A stretch of DNA of 64,000 nt, from the NCBI GenBank assembly GCA_023362775.1, contig JALMGJ010000005.1, positions 67,849,463-67,913,462 of the forward strand, read 5' to 3'. A model generated the notes under the pieces. That model was not told the DNA's origin. It searched no databases and saw only the letters and a program-made list of their open reading frames with translations. This DNA is from Charina bottae. Taxonomy: Eukaryota > Chordata > Lepidosauria > Squamata > Charinaidae. Positions 32,530 to 41,196 of this stretch are shown in pieces (the first letter of the stretch is position 1; every line of letters starts with the position of its first letter). A program made the position numbers and the translations under genes.

Positions 32530-34736
32530 GACACACTCCAAGCCGGACTAGCAGCTCTGAATTCTTCAGAGCGCTGAAGACTTGGCTAGCTTTTCCCTGT
32601 TTGCAGTGGTCTATAGATAAGATAAGATCACTGGAATGTCTCCCTGGACAGGGGAGAATCGGAAGATTGATCACAGGGTCGTTGGAATTGCCTCCCCCCG
32701 CTCTTTCTGTTGTTTTTCCACCGTGGAGAGAGCGAGAGGCTGGAAGTGAAAACAACTGGAGTACACTACAAGCTCTTACAGGGAAGAAGTAAGTTAGAGC
32801 TAAAGCCGGCTTTTAGATTTACTTTTTTTAAAAAATTTTATTAGAATAGATTGTTTTATGATCTAAGATCTATCTCTGGACTTTGCTCATAAATGTTGTC
32901 AAATTTTGTGCTTTCTTTGCTATAGTAATCATGGTGGAAACATGATGGATTTATATTGGAAGCATAGTGAAACGTCTGCATTTTTTTTCTTTTTACCTTT
33001 CTATTTTCTCTAGAGTGGATTTTGTCTCACTTGGAAGTATATATATATATATATTTAAAATATTTTTTGAATATATTTTGTTGGACTAACTATTGATGAA
33101 TCTGTTCATTTTCCTTTTTTTCTCTTTTTATACTGGTTGATATTTATCCTTTCCCTTTTTTATAAACTGTTTGAAATACTATTTTCTCTCTTTATTTGGG
33201 ATTATTGGATCTTTGTATATTTTACTTTTAAAAATTTTTATTTAATAGATAAATCCTGCTGGTAATTTTCCATCTGAACAGATCAGCTGACTTCTCACTC
33301 CCTGGGAAAAGTGTTGTTTAGACTAGAACGGCTGGCTATGGCAGCTTGAAAGAAGAAGGAGGGGTGAGAGAGAATGGCTTTTTTAACAGTACTTCAAGAT
33401 TTTAAAAAAGAATTTTGTGAATCTCTTTTAGAAATTAAGAAATCATTGGAATTTTTATTGATAGACTTGGAACAAAAGGAACAAAAGATAAATTTAGAAA
33501 TGGAAGAAAAATTTTTTGAGATAGTGAAGAAACAAGAAAAGGGGGATTTAAATACATTGGTTCAAAAGAAGATTTTGATATCCTACATGAAATGGTCAAC
33601 AAAACAAGTTACATATTACAACTTGGGTACAAACTCATTGTGGCAGTTGAGACAGGAAGATTTTAATATGCAAATAGATAGTTATTGTGAAATACTGGGA
33701 AAGATTAAGAACATGAGATATAGAACAAAACGGATTGCATACTGTGATTTTGGCATAACCTGAATATGAGATTTATCATAATGTGGGATACATGGTTAAG
33801 GAAAACATGGATTTGGATTGGACATAGAGTAAAGTTGATATGAGAAACTGTATGGATATATAAAAATGGGATATTTTAATTGTAGGATATGGGATTTAGA
33901 AATTAGTGATATAAATAAGTTGATGTTATAGATTACTTTTTTTTTATGGAGATGCAGGTATGAGAAGATGTACCATTGGGACAGGATATGAGTTGGAATT
34001 AGAATTAATGTTATTACAGGATGACATATCTTTATAATTATATGTTGGGATTTAGAAATTAATGATATAAATAAGTTGATGTTATAGATTATTTTTTTTA
34101 TGAATTGTGGTTAGGTTATATACTAGTGGAATATGTAGTCACAAAATTAGTTAATTAGGTAAATATATAAGATGGTATAATTGTATAATTGTAGTTTAAA
34201 TAAGATTATGATTAAATTAATGTTATGTTTATGGATATATATGAATAGAATATATTGTATTTTATTAGAATTATAATTAGGCCTTTATTTGTTATACATA
34301 TGATTTAAGACTAACTGGACTTTATTAAGGATATAAATATAGATGTAAAAATGGAAAGAGTGAATAAAAAACATTAAACTGATACAGCTAAGAACACTTA
34401 AATGGATATTATCCCAAGGAGTGGAAACCACGGATGGATAATTGGAGAATTGCAAGAAAGGTGAAACCTACATGAAGATCAGAAGATTGGATTATAGAAA
34501 TTGAAGTATATATGACAAAGAAAAGTTCCTGTATATTGTATGAAAGACTAACATTTAAAGCAAATTATTGTATTTAAAGACCAAAGATAGATTGGAGGCT
34601 ATCTATTTTCTATATTTCCTTTGCTTATTATTTTCTTGACTTCACTTTTTCTTTACTTTTTTCTTACTTTGAATTTCTATCTTTATTTTCTGCTTTAACT
34701 TTTAATATGTATTTTAAAACTCAATAAAATATATTA
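32530..34736 (+). mobile_element. L1-like, apparently non-autonomous insertion of 2.2 kb
   Basis: The insert is flanked by a perfect 16-bp duplication AAGATTGGGAAAGGAG (32514-32529 and 34737-34752) and ends in CAATAAAATATATT, the pattern of L1-type target-primed integration. The 5' part is GC-richer; the rest is over 70 percent AT by eye. It holds one 129-codon frame (33374-33763) but no endonuclease or RT. A segment of about 65 bp (GGGATTTAGAAATTAGTGAT and following) recurs at 33886 and 34046, so there is an internal duplication of about 150 bp. I read it as a parasite of L1, comparable in concept to half-L1 elements; an internally deleted L1 is the alternative. Confidence 0.7.
33374..33763 (+). 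CDS. Small coiled-coil-like ORF inside the L1-like insert
   Basis: The frame gives 129 residues. The first 60 are rich in leucine, glutamate and lysine with a heptad-like spacing (LLEIKKSLEFLLIDLEQKEQ), similar in style to the coiled coil of L1 ORF1 proteins. The rest is aromatic-rich, with no RRM or C-terminal domain that I can recognise. A start at ATG 33374 follows a purine-rich leader. The frame ends in TGA before the AT-rich 3' part. It may be a remnant ORF1 or a chance frame. Confidence 0.4.
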   Translation: MAFLTVLQDFKKEFCESLLEIKKSLEFLLIDLEQKEQKINLEMEEKFFEIVKKQEKGDLNTLVQKKILISYMKWSTKQVTYYNLGTNSLWQLRQEDFNMQIDSYCEILGKIKNMRYRTKRIAYCDFGIT

Positions 34737-34752
34737 AAGATTGGGAAAGGAG

Positions 34753-35662
34753 TACGGCAGGGCTGTATACTCTCACCCTACCTATTCAACCTGTGCGCAG
34801 AACACATCATGCGACGTGCTGGGCTTGATGAATCCAAGGCTGGAGTTAAAATCGCTGGAAGAAACATTAACAATCTTAGATATGCAGATGATACCACTTT
34901 GATGGCTGAAAGCGAGGAGGAGCTGAGGAGCCTTATGAGGAAGATGAAAGAAGAAAGTGCAAAAGCTGGGTTGCAGTTAAACCTCAAAAAAAACAAGATT
35001 ATGGCAACCAGCTTGATTGATAACTGGCAAATAGAGGGAGAAAAAGTGGAGGCAGTGACAGACTTTGTATTTCTAGGCGCAAAGATTACTGCAGACGCTG
35101 ACTGCAGCCAGGAAATCAGAAGACGTCTACTTCTTGGGATGAGAGCAATGGCAAATCTTGATAAAATAGTTAAGAGCAGAGACATCACACTGACAACAAA
35201 CGTCTGCATAGTTAAAGCACTGGTATTCTCCGTAGTAACCTATGGCTGCGAGAGCTGGACCATAAGGAAGGCTGAGCGAAGGAAGATAGATGCTTTTGAA
35301 CTGTGGTGTTGGAGGAAAATTCTGAGTGCGCCTTGGACTGCAAGAAGAACAAAGCAGTCCATACTCCAGGATATAAAGCCAGACTGCTCACTTGAGGGAA
35401 TGATATTAAAGGCAAAACTGAAGTACTTTGGCCACATAATGAGAAGACAGGATACCCTGGAGAAGAAGCTGATGCTAGGGAAAGTGGAAGGCAAAAGGAA
35501 GAGGGGCCAGCCAAGGGCAAGATGGATGGATGGTATTCTGGAGGTGACGGACTCAACCATTGGGGAGCTGGGGATGGTGACGGCCGACAGGAAGCTCTGG
35601 CGTGGGCTGGTCCATGAAGTCACGAAGAGTCGGAAGCAACTGAACGAATAAACAACAAAAAT
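34753..35662 (+). pseudogene. RTE ORF, C-terminal part after the insertion
   Basis: Coding resumes with the RQGCILSP block, then INNLRYADDTTLMAESEEEL (catalytic YADD, about 34872-34895), the thumb (FLGAKITADADCSQEIRRRL) and the C-terminal WCWRKILSAPWTARR segment. It ends with HEVTKSRKQLNE and a stop at 35649. This half reads open from 34809 to 35651 (280 codons). It is non-functional only because it is separated from the N-terminal half. Confidence 0.92.
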
Positions 35663-35671
35663 CACTCTGTG

Positions 35672-36640
35672 CACTCAACCAATCTCTCTGTCTTTATATA
35701 CCTGGGATGCCTTCTCATGGTCACTTCACCCCACAAAAAAGGCAATCAAAACAATTGCCAAAGTGATGCAGGTCCTGTAAATGAAAAGCTTACAGCACTT
35801 CAAATGTTTTAGCTAAGAGCAAAGATAGCTAAGGGGGAATATGATAGAGATACGGAAAACCATGCATGATATGAAAAATAATTCTCCCTCTCTTGCTGAG
35901 TTAGAACATGAGATCATTCACAGAAGCTAAATGTAGGCAGATTCGTGACTGATAAAAGGATTCTTAAATTATAATTCCTTGTGAAGAGATGGGGTCATGA
36001 CCTCCCAAACTCAGACACTTTTAAAAGGGGATGAAATAAATCCATGTGTCATAGAGGCTCCCAGTGGCTGCTAGTTTTTGACAGTCATATACTAACCCTT
36101 GAATCATAGGCAGTGTCTTTTAAATGCCAGCTCCTGGAGAGTGACCTCGGCTGGTATTCAGGTGTGTGCTTGTGTACTTCCGCTTAGCATTGTAGGATAC
36201 AAAATGTGGGTGTAGATAGGTTCTCAGCCTAATCCAGCAGAGTTCTTCTTGTAACATCCAGCTGAGAGGGCTTGAGAAATTAAGCAAAGACTCTGAATTG
36301 AATTCATAGTCATTCACTTAGTCACAATTAGAATTGGCCTATTGAAATTAGTTCGAGTGAAGTTTGCTATAACTTGTGTAAATAATAGATCGCCATGAGT
36401 TTGCTTAGGCTAAATCTGCACCCAGACTGTAGTAAATGATATGAAGCATTTCTAGTGTTTCCCCAGTAGGACCTGAAAGTAGTATTTTTAAATGCCAGAA
36501 ATATTGACGAAAAGCTCTGAACGGTTTCACCTCAGCTTGGTTTAGGCCTCACTTACATCTTCCATAAGGTCTGACAGAAATTATCCCTTTCTCTGTTGAA
36601 GCTACAGGCTTGGGATTGAATACAGTTTATTTCAATTCTC
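35672..36640. other. No gene recognised
   Basis: No coding or repeat features that I can support. Confidence 0.45.
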
Positions 36641-36645
36641 TATGC

Positions 36646-36925
36646 CAATGTTTCTCAACCTTGGTAACTTTAAGATCTGCGGACTTCAACTCCCAGAATT
36701 TCCCAGCCAACAAAACATAGCTTTGCTTTGCCTATCTTTCATGTCCTCAACCTTCTGCTTATTGAAGAACCAGACTTTCTGTAGTTGTACTTCCTTATCC
36801 AGCCTAGATAACTTCCAGATGTTCCGACTTCATCTTCTAGAATGCTGAGGAATGGCCATATTGGCTGGGGAATTCTGGGAGTTGAGGTCCACACATCTTA
36901 AAGTTGCCAAGGTTGAAGAATCCTG
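36646..36925. mobile_element. Palindromic hAT MITE with an expanded centre
   Basis: The left arm (CAATGTTTCTCAACCTTGG) and right arm (GGCTGGGGAATTCTGGGAGT to AAGGTTGAAGAATCCTG) belong to the common MITE. Flanks CTCTATGC and CTCTGTGC agree at 7 of 8 positions. Between the arms, 36706-36860 holds about 150 bp absent from other copies. This inner block is repeated in reverse orientation at 43445-43605, immediately beyond the copia element. Confidence 0.8.
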
Positions 36926-36929
36926 CTCT

Positions 36930-37670
36930 GTGCAGTTTCATACAAAGCTGACACAAAATGACTCAGAAGTAAATGTTGCTTTTACTGAAAATGCTCCCCC
37001 ATTTGGCTATTTCTTGGCACTGGACCTACATTTCTGTTTAGTTTTAAACATTTTATGATCTTGTGTAAATAATAGATTGCCACGAGGCCTTTCTTGGGTG
37101 ATGAAGTATTATTTTATTAATGAATGGGTTCGTGAATGGTGGAACCACTTCATTTTTATTTACCAAAGTTATGGTATAATTTGATCAAACAAACATGCAT
37201 AATGGTACACCCATTTGCTTTGTAAGATCTCATTAGCTCTCTAAAATCATGTGACAATTTTATAGTGTTTTGTCTAGGGAGGTGAAGGGGTATCGCTTCT
37301 AGGGCACGCAGGGGGGATTCAAAAGCTACAAGATGGTAGGCACGGTGTTGCAATCCAAGCCACATGTATGTTGGGGGGACTGCAATCGCAACACTATGCC
37401 TGCCATCTTGAAGATTCTGATGCTACTATACTGTAGATGCTACTATATTAGTTCCATAGCAAGAGCCTGGGGAAACATAAGTGCAGCAAACTTTTTTTTA
37501 ACAAACATGGAATATGGTGATGACTCTTAGTAACTTAGCTACATACCTACAGCAACAATAACAAAAAGCTACCTTTTAGGAGAAATATCAAAATTGATTT
37601 AGTCCTCCGAAAATAACAGCAACTACTGAAAATCAGTGGTAGGTGGTCTTTGTATATTCCCCTGAAAAGG
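36930..37670. other. Mostly unrecognised; imperfect hairpin at 37329-37410
   Basis: CAAGATGGTAGGCACGGTGT at 37329 is mirrored by ACACTATGCCTGCCATCTTG ending at 37410, an inverted repeat of about 33 bp per arm. It may be a small MITE. I see nothing else. Confidence 0.5.
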
Positions 37671-37674
37671 ACTA

Positions 37675-37803
37675 TAAGGTAAAGGTTCCCCCCGCACATT
37701 TGTGCAGTCGTGTCCGACTCTAGGGGCCGGTGCTCATCTCCGTTTGTTAGCCGAAGAGCCACCGTTGTCCGAAGACGCTTCCACGGTCATGTGGCCGCAT
37801 GAC
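37675..37803 (-). repeat. 5'-truncated Sauria SINE
   Basis: Only the 3' half is present on the minus strand: the CATGACCGTGGAAGCGTCTT core, GAGTCGGACACGACTG and the ACCTTTACCTT end. It is flanked by AGGACTA on both sides (37668-37674 and 37804-37810), so the truncation arose at insertion, as expected for LINE-mediated retroposition. Confidence 0.88.
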
Positions 37804-37810
37804 AGGACTA

Positions 37811-38340
37811 ACCACCATTAAAATAGTATTAGATCAGAAATAATGCTTAGGTAGGATACTTCCAGTCTAGATTGTTTTGTACCAATATCCAGGTTCATTC
37901 AATTTTTTTTTTTTTTGGTTAAGAGAATGCTGTCTTTTTCATTTCCATGGAAAATCTATTAAAGAGCAAAAGACAAAATACCTGACAAGACAACAACTTT
38001 TGATTGTCATCTCTGGGGACCTTCCTCTAGAACTTCAGTCTTGCTGTGTGAAGATTTACTACTATTTGAAGCACATAAGAAGATAAGAAGCATGATAATT
38101 TAAGCCTTCATTTGTCTTCTAATCATAGAACTATTTTACTCTAGTACTTAATGTCCGTGATTGTGTTGTCAGAACGGATGGGTCTTGATGTTACATTTCT
38201 TCATAACATGAAAAACTTGCCTGCATAATTAGAGGGGAGGGGGAAGTGTACATTGTAATTGTCACACTGTTTATGGCTGCTTTCGCTGTATTTATTTTAA
38301 ATACTCCTTATAGTGACCTTAACAGTCCACCCCAGAGCCT
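37811..38340. other. No gene recognised
   Basis: A poly(T) run lies at 37902-37917. No coding evidence. From about 38345 to 38366 the words TGTGGATTTCAACACC fit a decayed arm of the palindromic MITE into which the copia element inserted. Confidence 0.5.
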
Positions 38341-38366
38341 TACATTTGTGGATTTCAACACCTCAC

Positions 38367-38846
38367 TGTTGTATATATTTTTTATGTCTGTAGAATATGT
38401 GGCTGAGTTTTTAAAAAGCCAGGCCTCAAAACTTTTTTCCTGTTTGGGCTCAGAGAGCACATGTTCACCCCCACTCAGGAATGTTATTGCCTTTCAGGTG
38501 CCGGCCAGTCTGAGAGTTTCTGACCAACCAGAATTAGCTGTTAGAGCTTTGCCCATATTGGGAATCTGTTGCCTAGGTGTTTTTGGTCACATGCTGCATC
38601 CTGTCCACTCAGATGCTGATCAAGTTAAGGTTTAAAAATGTAAATGCCTTTTGTCCTTTTGTTCGCTCTCTGCATTCTGCTCTCTGCTATCTAAATGGCT
38701 ATGTTAATCAACCATGCCATGCTTTGGCTAAAGAAGATTCAAGGTTTGTTCCTATGTTTCTGTTTTAAATAAAGCAACGTTTTTACTACAAACTTATCTC
38801 TTGGTTTTTCCATAACTCTGATCACAAATTTTATAAAAATACAAAA
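38367..38846 (+). repeat. Copia 5' LTR
   Basis: It starts TGTTGTATATATTTTTTATG and ends AATACAAAA; the usual terminal CA is not flush with the duplication. It contains a TTTAAATAAAG polyadenylation-type signal about 80 bp before its end and a TATATA word at the start. It carries short open frames of 129 and 63 codons that recur in the 3' LTR and are chance frames. Confidence 0.95.
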
Positions 38847-38862
38847 GGTTCTGTGCCCAGCA
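38847..38862 (+). promoter_or_regulatory. Primer binding site of half-tRNA type
   Basis: Directly after the 5' LTR stands GGTTCTGTGCCCAG. This agrees at 12 of 14 positions with the complement of the initiator methionine tRNA anticodon stem-loop (GGTTATGGGCCCAG), the primer used by Drosophila copia and relatives. That suggests priming from an internal tRNA fragment, not from the tRNA 3' end. Confidence 0.6.
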
Positions 38863-39070
38863 ATTGCTTCTGTGATCAGAGACAAAACTTATGGAAAATT
38901 GTAAGAGAGAAGAAAGCTGACCTGTTTTAGTCTGCATTTGGAGAGGCTTCTTTTGTTTTTTGAAACTTGCCGGCAGTTACAGGAAGTTTCCATTGGAGGC
39001 GGAGTTTTGCCTCGTGTTTGCAAGCCTCGTGGTGTTTTTTGGATTACTACAACAGGGGAGAGAAGGAGCC

Positions 39071-39961
39071 ATGGCTGCTGCTGCTACAGCTTCAAATTTT
39101 CAAGGTATGCTCCTGGAAAGGCTTTCTAATTCTAATTATTTGAACTGGTCTTTGAAAATGGAAAGTTTCTTGAGGAGAGAAAATTTATGGTCTGCAATTT
39201 CTGAACAAATTCCTCAGAATCCAGATCAAGCCTGGTTGAGGAAAGATGAGAAATGCAAAGCCTCCATTATTTTGGCTGTTCAGGATGATCAGCTTATTCA
39301 CGTGAGAGGCAGAGAAAATTCTAAAGACTTATGGGACTATTTGCGTGATTTATATGTGAAAACAAATCCAGGCAGCAAGGTTATTTTAACCAAAAGGCTG
39401 TACAAGGCTCACTTGCCTGAGAATGGAAATTTGCCAGATCATCTCCACAAGCTACAGAATTATTTTGTGGAACTTCAGGAACGTGGGATGGAATTTTCTC
39501 CCCTGATGAAAGCCTACATTATGCTTTCTTCGTTGAATGAGTCCTGGGACACTTTAATTTGTTCCATGGAGGGAATCCCAGAAGCTGATCTATCTCCATC
39601 GTTCGTGTCTACCCGACTGCTTGCTGAGTGGGAGAAAAGACAAGAAAAAGCTGCCTCCATTTCTACAATAAAGTCTTCTCGTGGCCAGCAGAGGGAGCAG
39701 AAGAGCTCTGAATTCCAAGCTTCTGCATTATCCAGCAGGCGATGCTTTACCTGTGGATCCCCTGCTCATCTCCAAAAGGACTGTGTCAAGTTTAAAAGCA
39801 AGAAGAAACTTCTGGAAAGAAGATTCTTCATGCAACAGTTGTTGAGAACTCTGATAATAAAGATTTGTGGGTTCTTGACAGCGGAGCTAATTCTCATATA
39901 TGTCACAATAAAGATTCCTTTCTGTCTTTGTCTAAAACTAACAAACAAAAAGTTTCCTTAG
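39071..39961 (+). CDS. gag: Copia Gag
   Basis: The ATG at 39071 has a good context (GAGCCATGG) and opens with an alanine-rich stretch. It is followed by the conserved copia Gag core: NYLNWSLKMESFL, LWSAI, then ILAVQDDQLIHVRG and DLWDYLRDLY, ending in a zinc knuckle CFTCGSPAHLQKDC (C-x2-C-x4-H-x4-C, residues 225-238). This protein would form the virus-like particle and package RNA. An open frame exists from 38960, but the upstream residues lack Gag likeness. After the zinc knuckle the frame runs on for about 59 codons of unrelated sequence. Homology to Pol resumes in the -1 frame from about 39796. Confidence 0.9.
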   Translation: MAAAATASNFQGMLLERLSNSNYLNWSLKMESFLRRENLWSAISEQIPQNPDQAWLRKDEKCKASIILAVQDDQLIHVRGRENSKDLWDYLRDLYVKTNPGSKVILTKRLYKAHLPENGNLPDHLHKLQNYFVELQERGMEFSPLMKAYIMLSSLNESWDTLICSMEGIPEADLSPSFVSTRLLAEWEKRQEKAASISTIKSSRGQQREQKSSEFQASALSSRRCFTCGSPAHLQKDCVKFKSKKKLLERRFFMQQLLRTLIIKICGFLTAELILIYVTIKIPFCLCLKLTNKKFP

Positions 39962-41196
39962 CAGATGGATCTGTATCCAAGATCGTGGGTGAAGGTGAGA
40001 TCAATCTTCCATGTTTGGGGGAAACTGTTAAAAATGTTTTGTTTGTGCCTAATTTTCAAAGCAATCTCTTGTCTGTGGGGCAGTTAGTAGCCTCAGGTTA
40101 TGTTATAACTTTTAAGAAAGAGGGTTGTGAAATTAGAAAGGCTGGCAGAGTGGTTGCAAAGTGTTTGCAGAAAGATTCTCTGTACATGGTACAAAAGGCT
40201 GAAAAGCAGCAAATTGCTAAAGCCAAGGCTGTTTTTGAAAATAAGCCCATACACGATCAGTGCATCCATTTATTACATAGGAGATTTGCTCATGCTAATT
40301 TTAAGTACATTTCTCAAATGCCTAGTTATTCTGCTGATTTAAAATTGAAACCTTGTGATAAATATCTGGATTGTGCAGTTTGCAAGGAGAATAAGACCAC
40401 AAGGGCTCCTGTGAAGAAGTTTTCTGATAGGTCCACCTCTAGGCCTCTAGAGATAATTCACTCTGATGTAATAGGCCCATTTTCTCCTAGTCTTGGGGGA
40501 GCAAGGTACATTTTGACCTTCATAGATGATTTTTCCAGGTACACATTCATTTATTTGCTGAAACACAAAGATGAGGTCTTTGATAAATTTAAGGCTTTTG
40601 TGGCTTGGGCGAATGGAAAATTCCCAAGGCCAGTGTCTGCTTTGCAATCAGATCGCGGTGGAGAGTATCTATCCTCAAAGTTTAAAAACTTTTTGTTAGA
40701 AAAAGGGATAGAACACATTTTGGCTAACCCTTACACTCCAGAACAGAATTCTGTTGCAGAGAGAAAAGGCAGAACATTGCAGGAAGCAATGATGTGTTTG
40801 CTGAAGGATGCTAGTTTGCCTTTTAGGTATTGGGGAGAAGCTGTTACTACAGCGTGTTATGTGCAGAACAGGCTGTTTAGCAGTGCAATTCAGGATGTCC
40901 CTTTTCATTTGTTCTATGGTGTGAAGCCTAAGGTAAGCCACCTCAGAGTGTTTGGAAGCATAGCTTGGGTCCACATTCCCAAACAGCTGAGGCGCAAGGG
41001 GGCTTCCAGAACAAAGAAAGCAATCTTTGTAGGGTATGAACAGAGTCAGAGAAGCTACAGGTTCATACTGGATAATCAACTGATAATTAGTAAAAGTGCT
41101 TCTTTTGCTGAGCAGAATTGGGATAAAATAAACTCTAGTTCTTCAGTTGATTTATCCATGGGGGAGCAGCAAAGTCTTGCTGATGGTGATTTGTAG
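39796..41196 (+). CDS. pol: Copia Pol, protease and integrase part
   Basis: This frame is -1 relative to Gag. It contains the aspartic protease DSGAN motif (39877-39891), a GAG-pre-integrase region with LHRRFAHANF and a C-x2-C pair (DCAVCKE) for zinc binding. The integrase core follows: the aspartates of HSDVIGPF and LQSDRGGEY and the glutamate of SVAERKG. Counting from the TTG at 39865 these are residues 201, 263 and 299, giving the canonical 35 residues between the second and third. All catalytic residues are present. The frame ends at a TAG (41194-41196). The frame upstream of 39796 is closed by TAA at 39793, so Pol needs frameshifting or has suffered an indel. Confidence 0.92.
   Translation, partial: KQEETSGKKILHATVVENSDNKDLWVLDSGANSHICHNKDSFLSLSKTNKQKVSLADGSVSKIVGEGEINLPCLGETVKNVLFVPNFQSNLLSVGQLVASGYVITFKKEGCEIRKAGRVVAKCLQKDSLYMVQKAEKQQIAKAKAVFENKPIHDQCIHLLHRRFAHANFKYISQMPSYSADLKLKPCDKYLDCAVCKENKTTRAPVKKFSDRSTSRPLEIIHSDVIGPFSPSLGGARYILTFIDDFSRYTFIYLLKHKDEVFDKFKAFVAWANGKFPRPVSALQSDRGGEYLSSKFKNFLLEKGIEHILANPYTPEQNSVAERKGRTLQEAMMCLLKDASLPFRYWGEAVTTACYVQNRLFSSAIQDVPFHLFYGVKPKVSHLRVFGSIAWVHIPKQLRRKGASRTKKAIFVGYEQSQRSYRFILDNQLIISKSASFAEQNWDKINSSSSVDLSMGEQQSLADGDL

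Larger units (their letters stand above)
30243..35670 (+). mobile_element. Full-length RTE-clade LINE (second family), defective and split
   Basis: The element runs from 30251 to 35662 between 8-bp copies of CACTCTGT (30243-30250 and 35663-35670). Removing the 2.2-kb insertion and its duplication leaves about 3.2 kb, the normal size of an RTE element. It has a short 5' UTR with a structured start, one endonuclease-reverse transcriptase ORF and a 3' end of GAATAAACAACAAAAA. The ORF is the same length and layout as BovB, but by eye only about three-quarters of residues agree, so this is a separate family. It is defective through a stop codon, a deletion and the insertion. Confidence 0.9.

Noticed and set aside
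38246..38635. 129-codon frame upstream of Gag, and the 89- and 63-codon frames near 43000-43350
   Set aside because: They lie in the copia LTRs and their flank, identical in both LTRs, with no similarity to any accessory protein. The LTR identity explains the apparent conservation.
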